From NCBI GenBank assembly GCA_036787955.1, contig DAIQOI010000005.1, positions 1-64,000 on the forward strand: a DNA stretch of 64,000 bases, read 5' to 3'. A model generated the notes under the pieces. That model was not told where the DNA came from, did not search any database, and saw only the letters and a program-made list of their open reading frames with translations. The translations under genes and the position numbers were made by a program. How positions within the stretch are numbered: position 1 is the stretch's first letter; each line of letters opens with the position of its first letter. Of the stretch, positions 34,790 through 43,748 are shown piece after piece. Source of the DNA: UBA2336 sp036787955. Its GTDB lineage: Bacteria > Bacteroidota > Bacteroidia > Cytophagales > Cyclobacteriaceae.

Positions 34790-35386
34790 ATGAACAAGTT
34801 CAACCTAAATAACAGCTATAAAGCCGTTGTTATCGGTGGGTCGGCCGGTAGCTTTCAGGGTGTGGTTAAAATCCTCTCGCAACTGCCAAAGGGTTTTCCG
34901 CTACCTATCATTATGTGCCTGCATCGCCTCAAGCACGTACGCCATGGCTTTGTGGAAGCACTCTCGCTGAAGAGCGTTGTGCAGGTAACTGAACCCTACG
35001 ATAAGGAACCGATAAAAAAAGGTGGTGTTTATCTGGCACCGGCCAATTATCACCTTTCGGTTGAGCTGGGCCATTATTTTGCCCTCTCCACAGAAGAAAT
35101 GGTGAATAACTCACGGCCGGCTATTGATATTACCCTGGGCACCTGCGCATATGTATTCAAAGACAAACTCATCGGCATCCTGTTGTCAGGCGCCAACAAA
35201 GACGGAGCCATGGGTATGAAACAAATCAAAGACCGTGGCGGACTAACCATTGTGCAGGACCCGGCCGAGTGCATGATCGATACCATGCCTAAAGCAGCCC
35301 TTGCCGCAACAAAAATTGATCACATAATGAAAATTGATCAGATTGTGGAGTTTTTCAAAGAACTGAATAAGCTTTACCGCACATGA
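34790..35386 (+). CDS. cheB: CheB methylesterase domain protein without receiver
   Basis: 198 residues, only the esterase domain. The catalytic triad is Ser18 in VVIGGSAGSFQG, His45 in IIMCLHRLKHV and Asp138 in LLSGANKDGAMGMK. It should remove methyl groups or deamidate Gln on the target of CheR. Classical CheB has an N-terminal receiver that is activated by CheA; its absence, and the absence of CheA here, means that activity is set in another way. Its stop overlaps the next start as ATGA. Confidence 0.93.
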   Translation: MNKFNLNNSYKAVVIGGSAGSFQGVVKILSQLPKGFPLPIIMCLHRLKHVRHGFVEALSLKSVVQVTEPYDKEPIKKGGVYLAPANYHLSVELGHYFALSTEEMVNNSRPAIDITLGTCAYVFKDKLIGILLSGANKDGAMGMKQIKDRGGLTIVQDPAECMIDTMPKAALAATKIDHIMKIDQIVEFFKELNKLYRT

Positions 35387-36111
35387 AGAAACTGAACCTG
35401 AATTCTCTTGCCCTTTTGCTTGCACTTATTTTTCTGGTCTCTGGTGCAGGTGCCCTATTAACCCTGCTGCTTTCTTCGGCTTCAGGTATTCCTTCGTCCT
35501 TTTATTACTATTTAACTGCTTCATTACTTGCCGGTTCAGGTGCTTTAATCATTGCACTCACAGCAAAAAACGAAGTCATTGTGTATCGCGAAAAAACAGC
35601 ACAGCAGCAGGCCGACGATCAGGCACGACACGACCACACCGCCTCACTTAATCTGAATGCCCTCACTGATGCCTTAAGTAAGACACGCACAAGCACCGAA
35701 GCAATACAGCGATTCCTGCAATCAGTAGCCAGTGAATTGCAGGCTGGCGCAGGTGCCTTTTACCGTGTACATGTACAGAATGGCACGCGCACAGCCGTGC
35801 TCGAAGCAGGTTACGCTTTACCGGTGAGCGAAAAAAACCAGATTGCCTACGATGCAGGAGACGGCCTTATAGGCCAACTGATTGTTACCGGTAAACCGCT
35901 ATACCTTGATGAAATACCAGACGGTTATATTAAAATCATTTCCGGTCTGGGCAGTGCCTCACCGCGCTTTGTTTTTATGTGTCCCGTACTGAACAACAAC
36001 GAAGTTGCCGGAGTGCTGGAACTGGCTTCGTTTACACCACTCTCGCCAGCGCAGCGCAAACAAGTGGAAGAAGCCTGCCAGTTGATTGCAGAAAAAATTC
36101 AAGCTCCTTAA
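35383..36111 (+). CDS. small membrane protein with two helices and a GAF domain
   Basis: 242 residues. Two membrane helices (about 6-30 and 38-58) are followed by a short coil and a GAF domain (about 100-240), with GLIGQLIVTGKPLYLDEIPD and YIKIISGLGSASPRFVFMCP. The GAF block is a paralogue of those in the upstream sensor and in the downstream phosphatase. There is no output domain. It is coupled to cheB by a four-base overlap and lies 12 bases before the phosphatase gene, so it probably senses the same ligand or builds a complex with them. Confidence 0.82.
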   Translation: MKKLNLNSLALLLALIFLVSGAGALLTLLLSSASGIPSSFYYYLTASLLAGSGALIIALTAKNEVIVYREKTAQQQADDQARHDHTASLNLNALTDALSKTRTSTEAIQRFLQSVASELQAGAGAFYRVHVQNGTRTAVLEAGYALPVSEKNQIAYDAGDGLIGQLIVTGKPLYLDEIPDGYIKIISGLGSASPRFVFMCPVLNNNEVAGVLELASFTPLSPAQRKQVEEACQLIAEKIQAP

Positions 36112-36123
36112 ACCGGATCGACT

Positions 36124-39100
36124 ATGTGGAAGAAAATTCGGATTAGCACCAAAATTTCATTGCTTATTCTTGGCCTCACCCTTTTTGGCGTAACTGCCAT
36201 AGGTTTGTTTACTTTCGGATACCTCCAAAAGGCCAACCGCGATAAATTCATGTACAGCCTGGAGGCCATTGCCCATGCAAAAGCCGACCAGACTGAAATA
36301 TTTTTTGAATACCAGAAAAACCGCGTCAGCACCCTGGCCAACCATCTGAAAAGTTCTACCACACCGTTGTCTGGTCAGGCCCTGCCAACTCATGATACTG
36401 CCTGCATCATTACAACGTCAGGACACATCCTCTTTTCCAACCACCCCGACTTTCCGGAGGGAAAAGTGCTGACCGACCCGGACGGTTCCGGTTTTGCATC
36501 GGCCCGGCAGGAAGTCACTTTCAGTACCGCACTGAAAGAAGGTAGGGATTATTTTACATTTGGGATAGCGCCCATCTCGCCCGACAGTCTGCTGGTGGTA
36601 AAAATAAAGCTCAATCCGCTGTACCGCCAATTCGCCAAAGTGCAGGGACTGGGAAAAACCGGTGAAATCCTGCTGGTAAAAAAAGACGAATCCGCCAAAC
36701 GCATATTCCTGCTTAGCCCGCTGCGCCATGAGCCGGATGCTGCCATCAAAGTTTTTCCTGCCGATGACCCTAAAGTACGGGGCATAGCCGCCGTGCTGAG
36801 CGGCACACCCGGCTATACCGCTTCATCCGACTACCGCGGAGAACCGGTGCTGTGCACCGGTCGTTCGCTCGGCATGCCGGGCTGGGCCGTGATAGCCAAA
36901 ATGGACACGGAAGAAGCCAATGGCGATCAGACAGCCCTGTTGCGTACCATCATCCTGGCAGGTCTTTGTGCGCTGATGCTGGCCTTCCTCGTCAGCCTCA
37001 TGCTTACACGCTCACTGACCCGCCCGCTAAGATTCATGCGCAACATCCTTGGCATGGTTGAACAGGGCATACTTCCCGAACGAATTGAAGTAAACAGCAA
37101 AGATGAGTTCGGGCAGATGACCGAAAAAGTAAACAACCTGGTAGCTTCCCTGAAAAACAACGCCCGTTTTGCACAACTTATTGGCGAGGGCAAATACGAT
37201 ACCGCATTCAAGCCTGCCTCGGAAAACGACCAGCTGGGCATGTCGCTCATTACCATGCGCAACAACCTGGTTGAAAATGAAAAGCGCGAAACCGAACGAA
37301 ACTGGATTGTACGCGGTGTAGCCCAGATCAGTGAAATCCTGCGCATGCACGATTCCATTGACACCATGGGCGATGATGTGATCAAATTTATCCTCGAAAA
37401 AATCGGAGCTGTACAAGGCGCCTTTTACGTGGTCAATGACGAAGCAGGGCCGGAACCCATCATCGAAATGCGCGCCAGCTATGCTTATGGCCGGAAAAAA
37501 TATCTGCAAAAACAGTTCCGCTTTGCTGAAGGGCTGGTCGGGCAGGCCGCCATTGAAAAAGATACCGTGTTGCGCACCGAAATACCACCCGATTACGTGA
37601 CCATCACCTCAGGTATTTTAGGAGAGCAGCGCCCCACCTGCATTCTCATCGTTCCGCTGATTACCAATGAAGAGGTATATGGCGTACTGGAATTTGCCGG
37701 TTTAAGGAAATTCACCCCATCACAGATAAAGTTTGTTGAAGAACTGAGTCTTATACTGGCACGTACCATCTTCAACATCAAAGTTAACGAGCGCACGCGC
37801 AGACTATTGGAAGAGTCGCAGGCCATGAGTAACGAACTGAAGGAAAAGCAGGAGGTGCTGCGCCAGAATGCCGAAGAAATGCAGGCCACGCAGGAAGAAC
37901 TGGAGCGCACCAACCGTGAACTGGCCAAACAGATTGAAGAAGTAAACCGTACGCAGAAGCGCATGCAGCTGCTGCTGGAAAATGCTTCCGAGGTCATCAC
38001 CATCTACGAAGAAGACGAAACCATTCGCTACATGTCGCCATCGGTAGAAACCATTCTGGGTTACGGCCAGAAAGAACTGGTTGGTAAAAGCGATATGTAC
38101 CTGGTGCATCCGGATTACCGGGAAGTGTATGAGGATCTTTTCCGCAAAATGAAAGCCCGGCCGGACGAGAAGGTTACCGCTCAGTTCGAATACAAAACCA
38201 AAGACGGCAACTACATATGGGTAGAAGCCACCGGCACCAACTGCATGAAAAACCCGGCCATTCACGGCTACATCATCAACATGCGCGACATTACCGAACG
38301 CAGGCGTGCCGAACAGGAACAACGCATGCGCAGCAAAATGCAGGCCCTGTCGGAAAATTCACCCGACCTCATCACCAGGCTGGAAGACGAAATCATCTCC
38401 TACATCAACCCGGTTATCGAAAGCTATACCGGCAAAAGCCCGCAGTGGTTTATCAACCGCAAGGTGAAGGAAGCCGAGCTCGACCACTCCATCCTGAACA
38501 CCTGGTTAAAAATTGTGGAACAGGTAAACGCCACTCAGGAAACGGTAGCTACCGAAATGGATTTCCCCAGCCAACTGGGCAAACGCGTTATGCAGGTCAA
38601 TGCCATCCCGGAGTTTGATGAAAACAACAAACTCGAATCGGTACTGGTGGTTTCGCACGACATCACCGAACGGAAATTGATTGAGCTGGAAATCCAGAAC
38701 AAAAACAAAAAAATTACCGAGAGCATTAACTACGCCAAGCGCATCCAGTCGGCTATCCTGCCCAACACCCGCGTCATCAGCCGCACCCTGCCCGACTCAT
38801 TCATTCTGTACAAGCCGCGCGATGTGGTAAGCGGTGATTTCCCCTGGTACATGCAACTGAAAGATGATGTATTCATTGCCGCAGTGGATTGTACCGGTCA
38901 TGGTGTACCAGGTGCCTTGCTGTCGCTTATCGGCTACTTCCTGCTCAACGACATCGTGCGCAGCCGCAAGGTTACCGAACCGGGCATCATTCTGGACCTG
39001 CTTGACGAAGGTGTTACCAAAACCCTGCGCCAGGATGAAGACGCCACTACCAAGGATGGCATGGACATAGCCCTGTGCAAAATTAACCTCAACACGCGCG

Positions 39101-39462
39101 AAGTAGAATATGCCGGTGCTCACCGGCCCCTGTATGTGATGCGGAATGGCGTGATGGAAGAAATCAAAGGCAACAAATTCCCCATCGGGGGCGGTATCTT
39201 TAAAAACCAGACCAACTTTACCACCACCAAACTGCAACTTAACAAAGGCGACTCGATATACTTCAGTTCCGATGGCTACCCCGACCAGTTTGGCGGGCCG
39301 GAAGGCCGGAAGTTCGGCCCCAAAAAGGTACGCGAAATTATTGAGCGGGTACACACCCTGTCGATGCGCGAAGCCTCCATTGTATTCGACAGCGAGTGGG
39401 AAGCCTGGCGGGGCGACACCAAGCAAACCGATGATGTACTCTTAATCGGCATTAAATTTTAA
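36124..39462 (+). CDS. SiaA-like membrane PP2C/SpoIIE phosphatase with Cache, HAMP, GAF and two PAS domains
   Basis: 1112 residues. Helix one (10-32), periplasmic Cache-like sensor (about 35-262), helix two (LAGLCALMLAFLVSLML), HAMP (about 297-350), GAF (395-550), heptads EEMQATQEELERTNRELAKQ, PAS one (612-730, LLENASEVITIYEEDETIRY), PAS two (735-855), and a C-terminal SpoIIE/PP2C domain (880-1112) with metal Asp905 in SGDF, Asp922 in VDCTGHGVPGALL, DGMDIALCKI and QTDDVLLIGIKF. By analogy with the Pseudomonas SiaA/SiaC pair it should dephosphorylate the SiaC-like protein encoded 0.7 kb downstream. It is much larger than known SiaA because of the GAF and PAS domains. Confidence 0.9.
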   Translation: MWKKIRISTKISLLILGLTLFGVTAIGLFTFGYLQKANRDKFMYSLEAIAHAKADQTEIFFEYQKNRVSTLANHLKSSTTPLSGQALPTHDTACIITTSGHILFSNHPDFPEGKVLTDPDGSGFASARQEVTFSTALKEGRDYFTFGIAPISPDSLLVVKIKLNPLYRQFAKVQGLGKTGEILLVKKDESAKRIFLLSPLRHEPDAAIKVFPADDPKVRGIAAVLSGTPGYTASSDYRGEPVLCTGRSLGMPGWAVIAKMDTEEANGDQTALLRTIILAGLCALMLAFLVSLMLTRSLTRPLRFMRNILGMVEQGILPERIEVNSKDEFGQMTEKVNNLVASLKNNARFAQLIGEGKYDTAFKPASENDQLGMSLITMRNNLVENEKRETERNWIVRGVAQISEILRMHDSIDTMGDDVIKFILEKIGAVQGAFYVVNDEAGPEPIIEMRASYAYGRKKYLQKQFRFAEGLVGQAAIEKDTVLRTEIPPDYVTITSGILGEQRPTCILIVPLITNEEVYGVLEFAGLRKFTPSQIKFVEELSLILARTIFNIKVNERTRRLLEESQAMSNELKEKQEVLRQNAEEMQATQEELERTNRELAKQIEEVNRTQKRMQLLLENASEVITIYEEDETIRYMSPSVETILGYGQKELVGKSDMYLVHPDYREVYEDLFRKMKARPDEKVTAQFEYKTKDGNYIWVEATGTNCMKNPAIHGYIINMRDITERRRAEQEQRMRSKMQALSENSPDLITRLEDEIISYINPVIESYTGKSPQWFINRKVKEAELDHSILNTWLKIVEQVNATQETVATEMDFPSQLGKRVMQVNAIPEFDENNKLESVLVVSHDITERKLIELEIQNKNKKITESINYAKRIQSAILPNTRVISRTLPDSFILYKPRDVVSGDFPWYMQLKDDVFIAAVDCTGHGVPGALLSLIGYFLLNDIVRSRKVTEPGIILDLLDEGVTKTLRQDEDATTKDGMDIALCKINLNTREVEYAGAHRPLYVMRNGVMEEIKGNKFPIGGGIFKNQTNFTTTKLQLNKGDSIYFSSDGYPDQFGGPEGRKFGPKKVREIIERVHTLSMREASIVFDSEWEAWRGDTKQTDDVLLIGIKF

Positions 39463-39550
39463 CATGTATGAAAATCGTTCATTTTGAATATTTTAACAGC
39501 CCGATTTTCAACCAAACCTTCTAAATTCGAACTTTCAAATTCCAAACGAA

Positions 39551-40102
39551 ATGGATTTTATCTACAACCTACACCGAACCATGCTGAGCCAGAAGCTGAT
39601 ACTGGTGTATCAGGGTGATTTTACCCAGGAAACCACCAAATCCATACTGGCTATGGCCGAACGCAACCTCGATTCTTCAGGTGAAGAATCGTCCATCAAA
39701 CGCAAAGTATTCAACGTGATGGTCGAGGCTCTGCAAAATATTGTCAAGCACAGCGATGAACTGATTGACGGTGAACTGCGCAGCCATGCCGCCATTTTCC
39801 TGATCGGAAAGGAAGCCAACCGCTATTCCATCATGACGGGCAACCCGATTCGAAAAACAAATGTTGAAAAACTTAGCCAGTCGCTTACCCACATCAACAG
39901 CCTCGACAAGGATGGACTGAAGGAACTTTACAAGGAAATCATCAAAAACACCACCATATCAGAAAAAGGTGGTGCAGGCCTGGGCTTTGTTGACATGGCC
40001 CGTAAATCGGGTGAGAAGTTGGAGTTTGCTTTTCCGGAAATGAACAGCGAATACTGCTTCTTCTGCCTGAAGGTGAATGTGCCGCGCGAGGGCATTGACT
40101 AA
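39551..40102 (+). CDS. siaB: SiaB-family protein kinase (HATPase-like)
   Basis: 183 residues. It carries the SiaB/DUF6272 pattern: MDFIYNLHRTMLSQKLILVY at the start, the N-box-like MVEALQNIVKHSDE with Asn63, and a glycine loop EKGGAGLGFVDMARKSGEKL that closes the ATP site. In Pseudomonas aeruginosa SiaB phosphorylates SiaC on Thr68. It lies 88 bases after the phosphatase and 42 bases before the SiaC gene, the same order as siaA-siaB-siaC. Confidence 0.88.
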   Translation: MDFIYNLHRTMLSQKLILVYQGDFTQETTKSILAMAERNLDSSGEESSIKRKVFNVMVEALQNIVKHSDELIDGELRSHAAIFLIGKEANRYSIMTGNPIRKTNVEKLSQSLTHINSLDKDGLKELYKEIIKNTTISEKGGAGLGFVDMARKSGEKLEFAFPEMNSEYCFFCLKVNVPREGID

Positions 40103-40144
40103 GATAGCTGATATAAAACCTTTAAACGAAAAATTTTTACAACC

Positions 40145-40507
40145 ATGGAAATACTGCATCTGGAAGGAACGGAGGACACCCCGAAAATCATTCTCGACAA
40201 AAAGAACGGCATCTTCGAAATCTCCGGCCGTTCGCTGCCCGAAGATTCGGCCGAATTTTACAGGCCCGTACTGGAATGGATTAAGCAGTACAGCGCTGAT
40301 CCCAACCCCACTACTGACTTTGTGTTTAAGCTGGAGTATTTTAACACGGCCTCTTCCAAGCTAATTCTTGATATACTCTATGCCCTGGAAGACATTAAGG
40401 GCATGACAATTCTGTGGTACTACCACGAAGATGATGAAGACATGCAGGAGGCCGGTCAGGAATTTTCCGAACTGGTGGAAATACCGTTTGAGTTTAAAAC
40501 TTACTGA
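40145..40507 (+). CDS. siaC: SiaC-family regulatory phosphoprotein (DUF1987)
   Basis: 120 residues. The DUF1987 pattern is complete: MEILHLEGTEDTPKIILDKK, GIFEISGRSLPEDSAEFYRP and LEYFNTASSKLILDILYALE. The Thr of NTASS is residue 68 of this protein, the same number as the phosphorylated Thr of Pseudomonas SiaC. In that species unphosphorylated SiaC activates the diguanylate cyclase SiaD; no GGDEF protein is encoded in this window, so the partner here is open. The ABCG fusion starts 41 bases later. Confidence 0.9.
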   Translation: MEILHLEGTEDTPKIILDKKNGIFEISGRSLPEDSAEFYRPVLEWIKQYSADPNPTTDFVFKLEYFNTASSKLILDILYALEDIKGMTILWYYHEDDEDMQEAGQEFSELVEIPFEFKTY

Positions 40508-40548
40508 GAAATTTTTCATACCTCATCACCCGACCGCAACCCTGAAGC

Positions 40549-43500
40549 ATGAGCGAGGAAATACTCAAAGCGCTTACCCAACTGTTTGCCATCATCACCA
40601 AACAGGATAGTGGCGTAAGCGACAATGAGCGGCAGTATGTAATCAACTTTTTCCGCACCGAACTCGACCAGGATTCGGTAAAAGAATACCTCGCTCTTTA
40701 CGATGAACAGTCGGGATATGGCAAAGCAACCGATACTGGCGGGGTAAAACTTACTTCCGTAAAAGAGTCGGTACGCGTGCTGGGCATCTGCAAAAAAATC
40801 AACAAAACCCTTACCCAGAAGCAAAAAGTAGTTGTACTGATAAAAATCCTGGAGCTGGTGGCCGTTGACAAAAATTTTTCGCCCCAGCGCATGGAAATCA
40901 TCAACACCATTTCCACGGTATTCAACATCAGCCCGGAAGAATACAAACTCATTGAAGATTTTATTACCGCCACCGATCCGCACACATTAAACCATCCCGA
41001 CATATTGCTGGGCAACAGCGGAGAAAAAGAAACCGGCAAGCTTCATAAGCACATCCAAATCCACATCCAGGGCAACCTGGTATGCATGCGGGTGCGCAGC
41101 GTGGACATGTATTTTGTGAAATATGCAGGCGAAGAATCAACGCTGCTCAACGGCTTCATCATGCAGCCCAACCGGGTGTATTTGTTTTCGCACGGCAGCA
41201 CCATCAAAACACAGTCGGGCGATGCGCTGTACTACAGCGACATTGTAGCCGACTTTAATGAAGAAATCAAAACCACCAAGCTGTCGTTCAATGCCGTGAT
41301 AGAAGAGTACCGTTTCCCCAACGGCACCATCGGCCTGCGCGACATTCAGGTATCGGAAGGGCCCGGCAAGCTTATCGGTATCATGGGTGCCAGCGGTGCC
41401 GGCAAAACCACCTTGCTCAATGTGCTGGCCGGCCTGGCCAAACCCTCCAAGGGTTATATCCGCATCAATGGCTTCGACATCTTCGAAGAAAAAGACAAAA
41501 TCCACGGTGTAATTGGATATGTATCGCAGGATGACCTGCTGATTGAAGAGCTGACCGTGTACCAAAATCTTTATTACAACGCCAAACTGTGCTTTGCCAA
41601 TTTTACAGAAGAACAAATCCACAAGCGGGTGATGGAGGTGCTGGAAGACCTGGGCCTTGATCAGCGCAAAGATCTGAAAGTAGGCAATCCGTTGCAGAAG
41701 ACCATCAGCGGCGGGCAGCGCAAGCGCCTCAACATTGCGCTGGAACTGATACGCGAGCCGGCTATCTTATTTCTGGATGAGCCCACCTCCGGCCTCTCTT
41801 CACGCGATTCGGAAAACGTTATTGACCTGCTGAAGGAATTGTCCATGAAGGGCAAACTGATTTTTGTGGTTATCCACCAGCCCTCGTCCGACATCTACAA
41901 GATGTTCGACAAGATGATCATCATGGACACCGGTGGTTATCCGGCCTACTACGGCCCTCCGGTTGAAGCTGTTACCTACTTCAAAAAATCTACCCTGCAG
42001 GTTGACAGTAACCGCGGGCAGTGCGAAACCTGCGGCAACGTGAACCCCGAACAGATTTTCAACATCATCGAAGCCAAGGTGGTTGATGAGTACGGTCAGC
42101 CCACACCCAAGCGCAAAATCAACCCCGCTCAATGGTATGAATGGTACCGCGAGCGCTTCAGAATACATAAAGTGGAGGATGTGCGCGAGGAACCGCCCCG
42201 CTCGCTGAACCTGCCCAACCGGCTGAAGCAAACGATCATCTTCACCACACGCGACACGCTGGCAAAGCTCAGCAACAAGCAATACCTGCTCATCAACCTG
42301 TTAGAGGCCCCGCTGCTCGCCTTTATACTTGCCTTCATCATCAAATACCGCAGTGCTCCGGGAGGTAAGGAATACATGTTCCGCTTTAACGACAACTTCC
42401 CCGCATTTATCTTAATGAGCATTATCGTGGCATTGTTCATGGGGTTGACCGTAAGTGCCGAAGAAATTATCCGCGACCGCAAAATCCTGAAACGTGAATC
42501 TTTTCTTAACCTGAGCTGGAACAGCTACCTGCTATCAAAAATCATCATCCTGTTCACCCTGTCGGCCGTTCAAACATTGTCCTTCGTGCTTATTGGTCAT
42601 TACATCCTGGAAGTGGAGTGGCGCATGATATTGCCTTACTGGCTTATGCTGTTCACCGTTTCGTGTATGGCCAATGTGCTGGGGCTGAATATCTCATCTG
42701 CATTCAACTCGGCCGTAACCGTATATGTCATGATTCCGCTGTTGCTGATTCCGCAGATGATTCTGAGCGGACTATTGTTCCGTTTTGATAAACTCAATGA
42801 AATCATTAGCACCAAAGGCAAAGTGCCGCTGGTAGCCGACTTTATGGCCTCGCGCTGGGCATTCGAGGGCCTGGCTGTTTATTCGTTTGTAAATAATTCT
42901 TATCAAAAGCCCTACTATACCTATGAAAAAATCGAATCGCAGGCCGACTTCCGTTCCTCGTTCCTTGTAGATGAACTTGAGAAAAGACGCAAGTTTATTG
43001 CTGATAACATTGGCAATACCTCTGATTCCGTGAGGCGCTTAGTGCAAAAAGATCTGGAAATTATCCGAAAGTCGCTCAAAGATGATTATTATAAAAAGGG
43101 CCTGGAGAAACTGAATTTCAATGAACCGTGGTCGCTCAACATGTTTACCGAAGCATTTAACCACCAGCTTGAAGAGTTTCTTCATAACTACCGGAGGTTC
43201 TACCAGGATGTTTACAACAAGGCCGTGGCGCATCGCGAAAAGTTAATCTACGAGCGCGAAAATGCAAAAGGTTCAACCTACAATCTCAACGAATATAAAA
43301 ACCGGTACTTCAACGAAAGCCTGGCCGACCTGGTTAAAAATGTATCGGCCAAAAACCGGATTGAAGAATACAACGGTGAGCTCATTCAAAATATCAATCC
43401 GGTATTCCTGGATCCCACACCCAAGGGAATACTGGACTACCGCACCCATTTTTATGCTCCGGTTAAAAACCTGCTCGGCATGCGTCTTAATACCTACGCC

Positions 43501-43617
43501 TTTAATTTGCTGGTCATCTGGTTTATGGCCCTTGTATTTTATATTACCTTGTATTTTGAACTGCTGAAAAAAGCCATGGATCTTACCGGCAAGGTAACCG
43601 TTACTGCCAAAAAGTAA
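40549..43617 (+). CDS. ABCG-type transporter with N-terminal TerB-like and beta-rich domains
   Basis: 1022 residues. Residues 1-150 are helical and resemble TerB tellurite-family domains (VVVLIKILELVAVDKNFSPQ). A beta-rich segment of about 80 residues (HIQIHIQGNLVCMRVRSVDM, then FSHGSTIKTQ) follows and may be FHA-like. The ATP-binding domain has Walker A GASGAGKTT (280-288), signature ISGGQRKRL (about 386), Walker B AILFLDEPTSGLSS and H-loop VVIHQPSS, and is ABCG/White-like. Transmembrane helices start near 580, with a long soluble helical insert at about 780-960 before the last helix. Substrate unknown. It shares the direction and close spacing of the SiaABC unit. Confidence 0.88.
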   Translation: MSEEILKALTQLFAIITKQDSGVSDNERQYVINFFRTELDQDSVKEYLALYDEQSGYGKATDTGGVKLTSVKESVRVLGICKKINKTLTQKQKVVVLIKILELVAVDKNFSPQRMEIINTISTVFNISPEEYKLIEDFITATDPHTLNHPDILLGNSGEKETGKLHKHIQIHIQGNLVCMRVRSVDMYFVKYAGEESTLLNGFIMQPNRVYLFSHGSTIKTQSGDALYYSDIVADFNEEIKTTKLSFNAVIEEYRFPNGTIGLRDIQVSEGPGKLIGIMGASGAGKTTLLNVLAGLAKPSKGYIRINGFDIFEEKDKIHGVIGYVSQDDLLIEELTVYQNLYYNAKLCFANFTEEQIHKRVMEVLEDLGLDQRKDLKVGNPLQKTISGGQRKRLNIALELIREPAILFLDEPTSGLSSRDSENVIDLLKELSMKGKLIFVVIHQPSSDIYKMFDKMIIMDTGGYPAYYGPPVEAVTYFKKSTLQVDSNRGQCETCGNVNPEQIFNIIEAKVVDEYGQPTPKRKINPAQWYEWYRERFRIHKVEDVREEPPRSLNLPNRLKQTIIFTTRDTLAKLSNKQYLLINLLEAPLLAFILAFIIKYRSAPGGKEYMFRFNDNFPAFILMSIIVALFMGLTVSAEEIIRDRKILKRESFLNLSWNSYLLSKIIILFTLSAVQTLSFVLIGHYILEVEWRMILPYWLMLFTVSCMANVLGLNISSAFNSAVTVYVMIPLLLIPQMILSGLLFRFDKLNEIISTKGKVPLVADFMASRWAFEGLAVYSFVNNSYQKPYYTYEKIESQADFRSSFLVDELEKRRKFIADNIGNTSDSVRRLVQKDLEIIRKSLKDDYYKKGLEKLNFNEPWSLNMFTEAFNHQLEEFLHNYRRFYQDVYNKAVAHREKLIYERENAKGSTYNLNEYKNRYFNESLADLVKNVSAKNRIEEYNGELIQNINPVFLDPTPKGILDYRTHFYAPVKNLLGMRLNTYAFNLLVIWFMALVFYITLYFELLKKAMDLTGKVTVTAKK

Positions 43618-43696
43618 GGGCGCGCAAGCTGTAAGGGAAATGAACAACGGTTGCCAAATGAGCATTCTGCCGTAAAAACAACACGATTGTAAGTTT

Positions 43697-43727
43697 TTTG
43701 GTCAGGATGACCGAATTTATAACTTTG
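43697..43727 (+). promoter_or_regulatory. Bacteroidota-type promoter of the lipoprotein gene
   Basis: TTTG at 43697-43700, 19 bases, then TAACTTTG at 43720-43727. Both elements and the spacing match the consensus exactly. The ATG at 43749 is 22 bases past the -7 element. Confidence 0.75.
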
Positions 43728-43748
43728 TGAACCTTTAATTTTGGGCTT

